Source: Fimadaptatus sp948467645
GTDB lineage: Bacteria > Bacillota > Clostridia > Christensenellales > Aristaeellaceae
Direction: 5' to 3'
DNA length: 6,020 bases
NCBI GenBank assembly: GCA_948467645.1
Contig: CAOKFD010000111.1
Span: forward strand, 1 to 6,020
Part shown: piece after piece, positions 1 through 5,978 of the stretch
Layout of the letters: each line of letters opens with the position of its first letter
Position numbering within the stretch: the stretch's first letter is position 1
Made by a program: the position numbers and the translations under genes
Notes under the pieces: model-generated
What the model saw: only the letters and a program-made list of their open reading frames with translations
The model's database searches: none
What the model was told of the DNA's origin: nothing

Positions 1-367
1 TCCCGCACTCGGCTTCGATATATGGTCGAGTGCGGGCAATGTGGAGCCGCTCATACCACCTGTTGCGCGTCTGCAAAAGCCGCTTCCCGCGCTCAGCTTC
101 GATATATGGTCGAGTGCGGGCAATATGGAGCCGCTCATACTACCTGTTGCGCGTCTGCAAAAGCCGCTTCCCGCACTCGGCTTCGATATATGGTCGAGTG
201 CGGGCAATGTGGAGCCGCTCATATTACCTGTTGCTAGGCCGTAAGGCATCTTCCCGCCATCAACTCCGATATATGGTTGATGGCGGGCCAGCAGCCCGTA
301 ACCAAGCCCGAATCGCGTCAGAAAAGCATCTTCCCGCGCTTAACTCTGATATATGGTTAAGCGCGGG
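1..367. repeat. Tandem array of five covarying hairpins
   Basis: Five copies of a 35-nt imperfect palindrome lie at 2-36, 86-120, 170-204, 253-287 and 333-367. Successive copies start 84, 84, 83 and 80 bp apart. Each has two 12-nt arms (CCCGC...GCGGG outermost) around an 11-nt loop of the form TYYGATATATG. Arm sequences differ between copies, but pairing is kept: pair 6 is A-T, G.T, A-T, C-G and G-C in copies 1 to 5. Pairs 7, 9 and 10 also show double compensatory changes, and copy 2 has one A.C mismatch. The segments between hairpins are themselves similar in copies 1-3 and different after copies 4 and 5. The open frames through this stretch are a by-product of the 84-bp (28-codon) period. 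The selected feature is therefore a folded structure (RNA or extruded DNA), not a protein. The array starts at the window edge, so more copies may lie to the left. No known family is recognised. Confidence 0.85.
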
Positions 368-447
368 CAGCGCCCCGAATCTGGAATGAGCCGCCCCGCT
401 TGCGTGGCGGTGAACAAGGCGCGGGCGCAAAATACCTAAACAGGCGA

Positions 448-493
448 CCCCGATTCGCGGTATCCCGACACGCTCAAGATAGCGAATCGCGGG
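448..493. repeat. Inverted repeat (hairpin) in the tyrS upstream region
   Basis: CGATTCGC at 451-458 is the exact complement of GCGAATCG at 482-489. CCC at 448-450 can pair with GGG at 491-493 around a one-base bulge (C490). The loop is 23 nt. There is no U-tract on either side, so it does not look like an intrinsic terminator. Its function is unknown. Confidence 0.55.
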
Positions 494-520
494 AGCCAAT
501 AATAATAGCCCCCAGAAAAA

Positions 521-572
521 GCCGCTGACTCATAGCGAGTAGGCAGCTTAAAGCGGCAAACGTAAGCCGCCT
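521..572 (+). promoter_or_regulatory. Two mutually exclusive hairpins, possible leader switch
   Basis: Fold A pairs GCCGCT (521-526) with AGCGGC (552-557) and can enclose a small stem, ACTC/GAGT (528-531 with 537-540). Fold B pairs AGGCAGCTT (541-549) with AAGCCGCCT (564-572), with a single A.C mismatch. In fold B the 552-557 arm sits in the loop, so both folds cannot form together. Alternative pairing of this kind is typical of attenuators. No ligand-binding core is recognised, so regulation is an inference only. Confidence 0.3.
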
Positions 573-621
573 CTCGTATAAAGAAACCCGTCCCCCTGTC
601 CCAAATACCAGCAATCCCTCG

Positions 622-663
622 AAAGAAAGACCCAATCGGTTTTTCTTTGCTTCTTTCTTTTTT
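622..663 (+). terminator. Terminator-like hairpin in the tyrS leader
   Basis: Bases 622-632 (AAAGAAAGACC) pair with 638-648 in an 11-bp stem with one G.U pair and a 5-nt loop. A pyrimidine- and U-rich run (649-663) follows directly. This is the arrangement of an intrinsic terminator on the plus strand ahead of tyrS. However, the stem is A/U-rich at its base and the U-run is interrupted by C and G, so it would be weak. The U-rich run is also the left arm of the next hairpin (649-680), which if formed would remove the single-stranded U-tract. Confidence 0.35.
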
Positions 664-680
664 CCTAAAAAGAAAGAAGC
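649..680. repeat. Perfect 14-bp pyrimidine/purine inverted repeat
   Basis: Bases 649-662 are all pyrimidine except the first G. They are perfectly complementary to 667-680, across a 4-nt loop (TCCT, 663-666). The repeat abuts the terminator-like hairpin 622-648 with no gap, so the two stems could stack. No U-tract follows it on either strand. It ends 47 bases before the tyrS Shine-Dalgarno site. Confidence 0.75.
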
Positions 681-710
681 GTAACCCCTAGTAACCCCTC
701 GTAACCCCAC
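681..710. repeat. Three 10-bp direct repeats, GTAACCCC plus two bases
   Basis: GTAACCCCTA, GTAACCCCTC and GTAACCCCAC follow each other exactly at 681, 691 and 701. The last two bases of each unit vary. The period equals about one helical turn. The stretch lies between a perfect inverted repeat and the tyrS ribosome-binding site. It could be an array of protein-binding sites or a simple slippage repeat; nothing in the sequence decides between these. Confidence 0.8.
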
Positions 711-741
711 TAACTAATAAAATATATGGAGGAACCCCCCA

Positions 742-1967
742 ATGTCAAGCGTGTACGACGTGCTGAAAGAGCGTGGATTTATCGCTCAGTGTACTTATGA
801 GGAAGATTTGCAGAAGGCGCTGGAGAATGAGAAAGTGACCTTCTATGTTGGATTTGATCCTACTGCGGATAGTCTGCATATCGGGCATTATATTCCGATT
901 ATGGCTATGGCGCATATGCAGAAGTTTGGGCATAGGCCGATTGCGCTGGTTGGCGGCGGTACCGCTATGATTGGCGACCCGTCCGGTAAGACCGATATGC
1001 GTAAGATGATGACCCGTGAGATGGTCGATGCTAATGCTTCCGCGATTAAGAAGCAGCTTAGTAGGTTTATTTCGTTTGATGATGATAAGGCTATCATGGC
1101 CGATAACGCCGATTGGCTGCTGGGACTTAATTATGTCGAGTTTATTCGCGATATTGGCGCGCATTTCTCGGTTAATAGAATGCTCACCGCCGAGTGCTAT
1201 AAGCAAAGGCTTGAGCGCGGACTTACCTTCCTTGAGTTTAACTATATGCTCATGCAGAGCTATGACTTCCTCATGTTGAACCAGAAATACGGCTGCACCG
1301 TGCAGATGGGCGGCGATGATCAGTGGTCTAACATGCTGTCCGGCGCAGACCTCATCCGCCGTAAGGAGCGTAAGGACGCATTCGCCATGACGTTTAAGCT
1401 GCTGCTGACCCACGACGGCAAGAAGATGGGTAAGACGGTCGCCGGTGCGCTCTGGCTCGATCCTAAAAAGACCAGCCCCTACGACTTCTACCAGTACTGG
1501 CGCAACGTCGATGACGAGGACGTCGAAAAGTGCCTCGCACTGCTCACCTTCCTGCCTATGGACGAGGTGCGCGAACTGGGCGCGCTGGAGGGCAGCGAGA
1601 AGAACAAGGCCAAGCGCGTACTGGCTTACGAAGTAACCAAGCTGGTGCACGGCGAGGAAGAGGCTAATAAGGCTCAGCAGGCGGCCGAGGCGCTGTTCGG
1701 CGGCGGCGCGGCGGCGGGCAGCGTGCCCACCACCCACATCACCGAGGCGCAGCTGGACGAGGACGCGCGCGTTACCACCTGGGCGGTAAACTGCGGACTG
1801 TGCAAGTCTCGCGGCGAGGCGCGCAAGACCGTCGAGGGCGGCGGACTGTACATCGGCGACGAGAAGGTGTCCGATGTGAACAAGACGCTCACCTGGGCTG
1901 AATTGCAGGGCGAGGGCGTACTGCTGCGCAAGGGCAAAAAGAGCTATCACAAGCTGGTGGCGGCCGA

Positions 1968-1971
<4 letters not shown>
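742..1971 (+). CDS. tyrS: Tyrosyl-tRNA synthetase
   Basis: This class I aminoacyl-tRNA synthetase attaches tyrosine to tRNA-Tyr in the cytoplasm, using ATP. The 409-aa length is normal for the bacterial type. The Rossmann catalytic domain carries the HIGH motif (H46-I-G-H49) and the KMSKS-type loop KMGKT (228-232). Tyrosine-pocket residues expected from the Bacillus enzyme are visible at Y35, D79, Y168, Q172 and D175, and GGDDQW (190-195) is also present. The anticodon-binding helical region follows (about 245-320). A C-terminal S4-like RNA-binding domain (about 343-405) contains KSRGEARK and the closing Lys-rich strand. The start is supported by GGAGG at 728-732, 9 nt upstream. The gene overlaps yigZ by four bases. 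Codon use shifts part-way: 11 of 13 Asp codons are GAT up to residue 140, but only 5 of 16 after that. Confidence 0.97.
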
Positions 1972-2597
<626 letters not shown>

Positions 2598-2600
2598 CAA

Positions 2601-2649
2601 GGGTGGTACGTGTGCTTCCTTTCAGGAGAAAAGAAAGCACACGTACCCC
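2601..2649. repeat. Strong hairpin just after yigZ
   Basis: Bases 2606-2617 and 2635-2646 form a perfect 12-bp stem. GGG (2601-2603) can pair with CCC (2647-2649) past a TG bulge, and a small inner stem TCCT/AGGA closes part of the loop. It begins 4 bases after the yigZ stop, so it may end or protect the tyrS-yigZ message. No U-tract follows, which argues against a classical intrinsic terminator. The left arm begins like a T-box (AGGGTGGTAC) but lacks the CCGCG part. Confidence 0.55.
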
Positions 2650-2742
2650 ATTACCAGACACCTCCTCCACAACAAAACGCGCCGCAAGGAACATCTCTGC
2701 CCTCACGACGCGTAAAATGGCTTATGTGTTGCAGCTTTCGTT

Positions 2743-2776
2743 CATTGCGGCGCGGATCCGGTTCCGCGCCGCAATG
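2743..2776. repeat. Perfect 14-bp GC-rich inverted repeat between convergent genes
   Basis: Bases 2743-2756 are the exact complement of 2763-2776 around the 6-nt loop TCCGGT. The element lies 12 bases beyond the marR stop and between two converging genes, where a bidirectional terminator is expected. Neither strand has a T-run after the stem, so it may act as a Rho-independent pause, a 3'-end protector or a palindromic repeat element. Together with the hairpin at 2601-2649 it fills much of the 190-bp gap; the rest of the gap shows nothing recognisable. Confidence 0.6.
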
Positions 2777-2787
2777 TGCCTGCCTGA

Positions 2788-3252
2788 TTATGCATTCAGA
2801 TTCGACATTATACGGGTGATACTTTCCAGCGACACGGCCAGCTCCGCGAAGTCTTCCTCGGACATGTTGTCCGCCCACTCGCGCACCTGATTGGCGATCG
2901 ACTTCTGTATCGCGGCCAGCTTCTGCACGCCCGCGGGCTGTATCACCACGTTCACCACGCGCCGGTCGCCCGTGTCGCGCACGCGGTCTACCAGATCCGA
3001 CGCAATCAGACGGTCGACCAGCGGCGTTATGTTGGGCTTGGCTATGCCCAGACGACGCGATATTTCGGATACGGACATGCTCTTGTTTTCGCTCAGCATA
3101 GCCAGCACCTGCGCGTGGCTGAGCGGTATGCCGTGCTGCGCCTGCACCACGTCCAGTCGCAGCAGACGCTTGCGCAAAAGCGGCATCACATGAAATATGT
3201 TAGCCGCAATTTGCTCGACCGTCTTTTCGTCCGGCTTGACGTTCAATTCCAT
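2788..3252 (-). CDS. MarR-family transcriptional regulator
   Basis: This predicted DNA-binding repressor or activator has 154 aa, a usual length for MarR proteins, which act as dimers with helices from both ends packing together. With M1 at 3252, a winged helix-turn-helix spans about residues 45-104. The recognition region is SEISRRLGIAKPNITPLVDR (62-81). The wing contains RDTGDRR (92-98), corresponding to the conserved D-x-R-x-x of the family, followed by the beta strand VVNVVI. Helical segments 8-40 and 108-152 would form the dimer interface. The longer frame starting at 3291 is less likely, because the best ribosome-binding site (AGGGGGAG, 3258-3265) lies 5 nt before the ATG at 3252. The ligand and targets are unknown. 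The gene has its own promoter and converges on yigZ. Confidence 0.9.
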   Translation of the reverse strand: MELNVKPDEKTVEQIAANIFHVMPLLRKRLLRLDVVQAQHGIPLSHAQVLAMLSENKSMSVSEISRRLGIAKPNITPLVDRLIASDLVDRVRDTGDRRVVNVVIQPAGVQKLAAIQKSIANQVREWADNMSEEDFAELAVSLESITRIMSNLNA

Positions 3253-3257
3253 TTGCA

Positions 3258-3265
3258 CTCCCCCT
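3258..3265 (-). promoter_or_regulatory. Ribosome-binding site fixing the marR start
   Basis: On the minus strand this reads AGGGGGAG, 5 nt before the ATG at 3252. The two upstream in-frame ATGs (3291 and 3270) have no comparable site, and the 3270 ATG touches this one. The 154-aa protein is therefore the better call. Confidence 0.75.
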
Positions 3266-3318
3266 ATCATGATTGCTAAGCGCAATTCCAAATACGCTGA
3301 TAATCAATTTCATTTAAT

Positions 3319-3347
3319 ATTGTATACTATAACAGATTTATTTTCAA
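3319..3347 (-). promoter_or_regulatory. Sigma-A-type promoter for the MarR gene
   Basis: On the minus strand, TTGAAA (3342-3347) and TACAAT (3319-3324) are separated by exactly 17 bp in AT-rich DNA. Each differs from consensus by one base. Transcription would start near 3312, giving a leader of about 60 nt. GTATAC with partly symmetric flanks (about 3319-3330) overlaps the -10 region. This could be an autoregulatory MarR operator, but that is inference. Confidence 0.65.
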
Positions 3348-3582
3348 GTATTGTAACACTCATTATCATTAAGTCGCGGTATATTTTCGACATGACTTTT
3401 CTTGATATTTTTGATTGAGGCTTTTTCGATACCTTTTGTGTTGCCGCGTTTGGCATCATTGCCCACTAAATCAGCACTTTATTTCAGCAAAGTGTTTATA
3501 CGCACATACTCTGCGTTTGTTTTATGAACATTCCCGCCTTTTATACAAATAATTGAAGCCCGCCCTTACTGGAAAAACAATT
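3348..3582. other. AT-rich intergenic region without a gene
   Basis: No open frame here has a ribosome-binding site or a recognisable product. The base composition is clearly more AT-rich than the flanking genes. One small inverted repeat is present, CACTTT (3475-3480) with AAAGTG (3489-3494). I see no RNA gene or mobile-element end. Confidence 0.6.
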
Positions 3583-3621
3583 AAAAAACAGTACGATCCA
3601 TGCGGCTGCACGAATCGTACT
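3583..3621 (-). terminator. Intrinsic terminator of the membrane-protein gene
   Basis: On the minus strand a 14-bp stem (8 Watson-Crick pairs, AGTACGAT/ATCGTACT, then 6 inner pairs including two wobbles) closes on the 4-nt loop AGCC. It is followed by G and TTTTTT, then a further T-rich stretch. The hairpin occupies 3590-3621, starting 20 bases after the stop codon at 3642. This is the clearest terminator in the window. Confidence 0.88.
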
Positions 3622-3641
3622 ATACCATTTGTCATTTCCAA

Positions 3642-5591
3642 TTATCCAATCGCGCCCGCCTGCGCGCGCGCCGATACCGCGTATATGTTTATGTCGCCGT
3701 GCGAATACCATAGCGGATACAGGCTCGCGATAAGGCTTTCGTCCAGCGGGTACTGGGCGCGCTCCTGATTGCTTATGTAGATGTAGTCCACGGCGTACTG
3801 GTCAAACAGCGCGGCGTTTTGGGCCGGGTCGGTCAGCATCGCGTACGCGTCGGCCTTCTGCTGAGAGTAATTCAGCCCGTGGAAGTAGAGGAAAGTGTCC
3901 GAGCCGCACACCAGTTTGCGCCCGGTCAGCGTAGACACGGCGTTGTTGTGCTGGCCGCCCATCAGGAATACTGCGTCCTGCGGCGTGTTGTCGTCCACAT
4001 AGTCCATGGCCTCCACCTCAAGTGCCGAATACAATTGATAGTCGGAAATCCACTCGCGCGCGATGGTGAGCGAACCCGACAGCAGCCCGCATACCACAAA
4101 CGCGCCCGCCAGCAGCGATATGCCGCGCAGCTTCATGCGCTTCATGCCCTCCCATATGCGCTCAAGGTATCGCATGACCACGGGCAGCATCAGCAGGTAC
4201 CATACGTAGTAGAGCTTGTTGTTGTCGTACACCAGCGGCTGGAACACGATTGTCTCGGCCACGACGAATATCGAAAACGCGCCCACGGCAATCATGCGCT
4301 GTTCCTTCTTGGAATCGATTAGAGCCGGGATGATGAACAGCGCAGCCGGGCCGATGTTCTTTATCCAGAACCACAGATAGTCGTCGATCAGGCCGCCGTC
4401 GTTGTTGACCCAGTTGAAGTGGAGCTTGACAAAGCCGCCCTGAGAAGCCTGATTAATCGTCCAGGTGAATATCTGAGGCAGCGCCATAGCAATTGCGATT
4501 ATGCCGAATATTGCCCAGTCCCAGAACGCGCGGCTTACCGATATGCCGTCAGAATCCGCCTTACGCGAACTGCGCTGAATCAGCTCGCATACCATAAAGC
4601 CGATGGTGGACAGCCCCGCCGCGAGGAACGCGTGCGTGTTTATCATAGGCATAGCGCCCGCGAGTATGCCCGCGACGACGAACGTGCGGCGGTTGTGCTC
4701 GCGCGAACCTTCTATGACTAAATACAAGACCGGTATCAGCACCGTCCAGCCCGAGAGGAAGGTGCGCTGCGGCACCATCATATCGACGAGGATATTGCTC
4801 CATCTGAGGTTGAGGTCGGGCAGGTTGGTGGGCGTTTTGTAATAGCCGGTGAAGATCTCCATAAAGCGCGACGGGTCTTTGCACACCTGATCGATCATGT
4901 CGGCAAAGCCGAAGCCGCCGTTGACGAACAGAAGCAGTACGCTTAGCACCATCAGCCAGCCGCGCCCGGTCAAACGCCAGGCTAAACACGCATAGCCCAC
5001 GAACACCAGCGCCATCATGAGCGTGCCGGGCAGCCACAAACTGACCGCCAGATCGGTGCCGAGTATGTACATCGAGCCGGACAGCGTGTCCATCAGGAAG
5101 GGATAACACAGCCGCGTGCCGGGCAGAATCACGTACTCGGGCGGGAAGGCTGCGTCCTTAACGCCGGTGACTATGCTAAGGTGGAGGTTGATGTCGCTGT
5201 ACGTGGACTGACCCACGTTGAGCGCGCCGTCCACGGGGCGGATGTTGTGCGTGTACTGAAGATACGCGCCGATCACAGTAAGTGGCACGACCACCAGCAG
5301 AACTGCCCAAATTGGCGGGTTCTCGTCCTTTACAGGCAGCAGGTGCGGGTCAGGCTTAATAAAGCGCCATATCGCGGCCGTGCCCAGCGCGCCGACGCCC
5401 AGCGCGGCCCACTGCGCGGCGGCGGTGAAGCGCATGATGAACGCGGCAAGCACAGGCAGCCACATGGCCATGACAAAGCCGATGACTGCGCCCAGCCAAA
5501 CGCGCACGAGGGTAGCGCGGCGGTAAAGCACGCGCGCGGAGATGATTTCGCCCTCCAGCAGGAAGGCAAGGAGCCAGAGTATGCCTATCAT
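3642..5591 (-). CDS. Polytopic membrane protein, GT-C glycosyltransferase-like
   Basis: This 649-aa integral membrane protein has about 12-13 hydrophobic spans (first at 2-19, last at 489-511) and a C-terminal soluble domain (about 512-649). The layout is that of GT-C glycosyltransferases, which move sugars from polyprenyl-phosphate donors outside the membrane. The long first outer loop carries SDINLHL (132-138), a likely acidic-His catalytic patch, followed by PGTRLCYPFLMDTLS (157-171). Later motifs are VPQRTFLSGW (273-282), MINTHAF (316-322) and DNNKLYYVWYL (456-466), of the kind seen in PMT/DUF2298-like proteins. The tail has NTPQDAVFLMGG and LTGRKLVCGS, common in the outer domains of such enzymes. 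The substrate cannot be read from sequence. The gene follows a 67-aa gene after 49 bp and ends at a strong terminator. The fold is fairly secure; catalytic activity is inferred. Confidence 0.75.
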   Translation of the reverse strand: MIGILWLLAFLLEGEIISARVLYRRATLVRVWLGAVIGFVMAMWLPVLAAFIMRFTAAAQWAALGVGALGTAAIWRFIKPDPHLLPVKDENPPIWAVLLVVVPLTVIGAYLQYTHNIRPVDGALNVGQSTYSDINLHLSIVTGVKDAAFPPEYVILPGTRLCYPFLMDTLSGSMYILGTDLAVSLWLPGTLMMALVFVGYACLAWRLTGRGWLMVLSVLLLFVNGGFGFADMIDQVCKDPSRFMEIFTGYYKTPTNLPDLNLRWSNILVDMMVPQRTFLSGWTVLIPVLYLVIEGSREHNRRTFVVAGILAGAMPMINTHAFLAAGLSTIGFMVCELIQRSSRKADSDGISVSRAFWDWAIFGIIAIAMALPQIFTWTINQASQGGFVKLHFNWVNNDGGLIDDYLWFWIKNIGPAALFIIPALIDSKKEQRMIAVGAFSIFVVAETIVFQPLVYDNNKLYYVWYLLMLPVVMRYLERIWEGMKRMKLRGISLLAGAFVVCGLLSGSLTIAREWISDYQLYSALEVEAMDYVDDNTPQDAVFLMGGQHNNAVSTLTGRKLVCGSDTFLYFHGLNYSQQKADAYAMLTDPAQNAALFDQYAVDYIYISNQERAQYPLDESLIASLYPLWYSHGDINIYAVSARAQAGAIG

Positions 5592-5605
5592 TTGCCTAAA
5601 ATTCG

Positions 5606-5611
5606 CCTCCT
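5606..5611 (-). promoter_or_regulatory. Ribosome-binding site with long spacing before the GT-C-like gene
   Basis: On the minus strand AGGAGG (within AAAGGAGG) lies 14 nt before the ATG at 5591, where 5-9 nt is usual. No in-frame ATG, GTG or TTG lies between them, so 5591 remains the best start. A second, weaker AGG sits 3 nt before the ATG. Confidence 0.6.
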
Positions 5612-5629
5612 TTGGGGATTAATGCAATT

Positions 5630-5652
5630 CAGCGCCGGGGTTAGCGGCGCTG
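5630..5652. repeat. Hairpin across the stop of the small gene
   Basis: CAGCGCCG (5630-5637) pairs with CGGCGCTG (5645-5652) around a 7-nt loop that contains the stop codon (TAA, 5643-5641 on the minus strand). On the minus strand it is followed by AATTGCATTAA, which is not a U-tract. It may be a processing or stability element between the two genes rather than a terminator. Confidence 0.5.
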
Positions 5653-5844
5653 AGGGGGAAACTGCTTTTCGCTTTTGTCTTGCCATTTGAGCAGCATTTT
5701 TCGTGCGTTCGCGAATGTTTCTTCGATTGGCGCAACGCGCCCGGCCAGAACGTCGGCCTGCGCTTCGCTTAATATGCGCGTCAATTCTTCCATGTCACGT
5801 TCGTATGAGGCTGACAGAGAATTGCTGTTGTTGATTTCAGGCAT
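5641..5844 (-). CDS. Small 67-aa protein resembling an antitoxin C-terminal tail
   Basis: The start at 5844 is chosen because AGGAG (5854-5858, inside AAAAAAGGAGA) lies 9 nt upstream. A longer frame to 5913 lacks such a site. The protein is hydrophilic, with no signal peptide or membrane segment. Residues about 12-48 (ASYERDMEELTRILSEAQADVLAGRVAPIEETFANARKM in two pieces: ASYERDMEELTRILSEAQ, then ADVLAGRVAPIEETFANAR) look like one long amphipathic helix followed by a turn. This pattern, with A-D-x-x-A-G-R-V-x-P-x-E-E-x-F-A, is familiar from the tail of Phd/RelB-type antitoxins that wraps the toxin. The DNA-binding half of such antitoxins is missing, and no toxin gene adjoins it; the next gene is the membrane protein, 49 bp on. 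It may be an independent small protein of unknown role. That it is a gene is fairly likely; its function is open. Confidence 0.65.
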   Translation of the reverse strand: MPEINNSNSLSASYERDMEELTRILSEAQADVLAGRVAPIEETFANARKMLLKWQDKSEKQFPPQRR

Positions 5845-5898
5845 GTTAAGCGTCTCCTTTTTTAGAAGGTTCATGCGCAAGGTAAATGGCTGATTTGT

Positions 5899-5949
5899 TG
5901 TGCTTATTAGCACATGGCTGTTTGAACTGGGAAGATGCTGCTAAGCACA
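5899..5949. repeat. Competing inverted repeats around GTGCTTA
   Basis: TGTGCT (5899-5904) pairs with AGCACA (5909-5914) around a 4-nt loop. The overlapping TGTGCTTA (5899-5906) instead pairs with TAAGCACA (5942-5949). The two pairings exclude each other. They lie about 40-90 bp upstream of the small gene's ribosome-binding site on the minus strand, so they could be part of its promoter or leader region. No confident promoter is visible. Confidence 0.4.
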
Positions 5950-5978
5950 CTGGAAAAGTAGCACTGCCAGCGCACCGA

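Larger units (their letters stand above)
368..741 (+). other. Noncoding, structure-rich region upstream of tyrS
   Basis: No credible gene lies here; the open frames have no ribosome-binding site and no recognisable protein. The stretch holds a small GC hairpin (391-395 with 406-410), a longer hairpin (448-493), two competing hairpins (521-572), two abutting pyrimidine/purine hairpins (622-680) and three 10-bp direct repeats (681-710), and then the tyrS ribosome-binding site. If transcription starts upstream of about 520, most of this would form a long tyrS leader RNA. I looked for a T-box (AGGGTGGNACCGCG) and did not find one. TATAAA at 577-582 resembles a -10 box, but no -35 is visible at the right distance, so no promoter is called. 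Confidence 0.6.

Noticed and set aside
1..367. A CRISPR array, suggested by 35-nt repeats with about 45-nt gaps
   Set aside because: The gaps between the first three copies are nearly identical instead of unique, the repeats differ in their stems, and no cas gene is present.
22..389. Repetitive protein-coding frames over the hairpin array
   Set aside because: They stay open only because the period (84 bp) is a multiple of three. Later units are 83 and 80 bp, no ribosome-binding site precedes them, and the changes preserve base pairing rather than amino acids.
474..710. A 78-aa minus-strand frame opposite the tyrS leader
   Set aside because: It has no clear ribosome-binding site, includes the low-complexity inverted repeat as a Lys-rich stretch, and matches no protein type I recognise.
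745..1950. A 401-aa minus-strand frame opposite tyrS
   Set aside because: It is a shadow of tyrS. Its product has no recognisable domain, while the plus-strand frame carries all TyrRS motifs.
2599..2649. A T-box riboswitch, from AGGGTGGTAC in the left arm of the hairpin
   Set aside because: The CCGCG part is missing, the upstream sequence is yigZ coding DNA with no room for the specifier stem, and no plus-strand gene follows.
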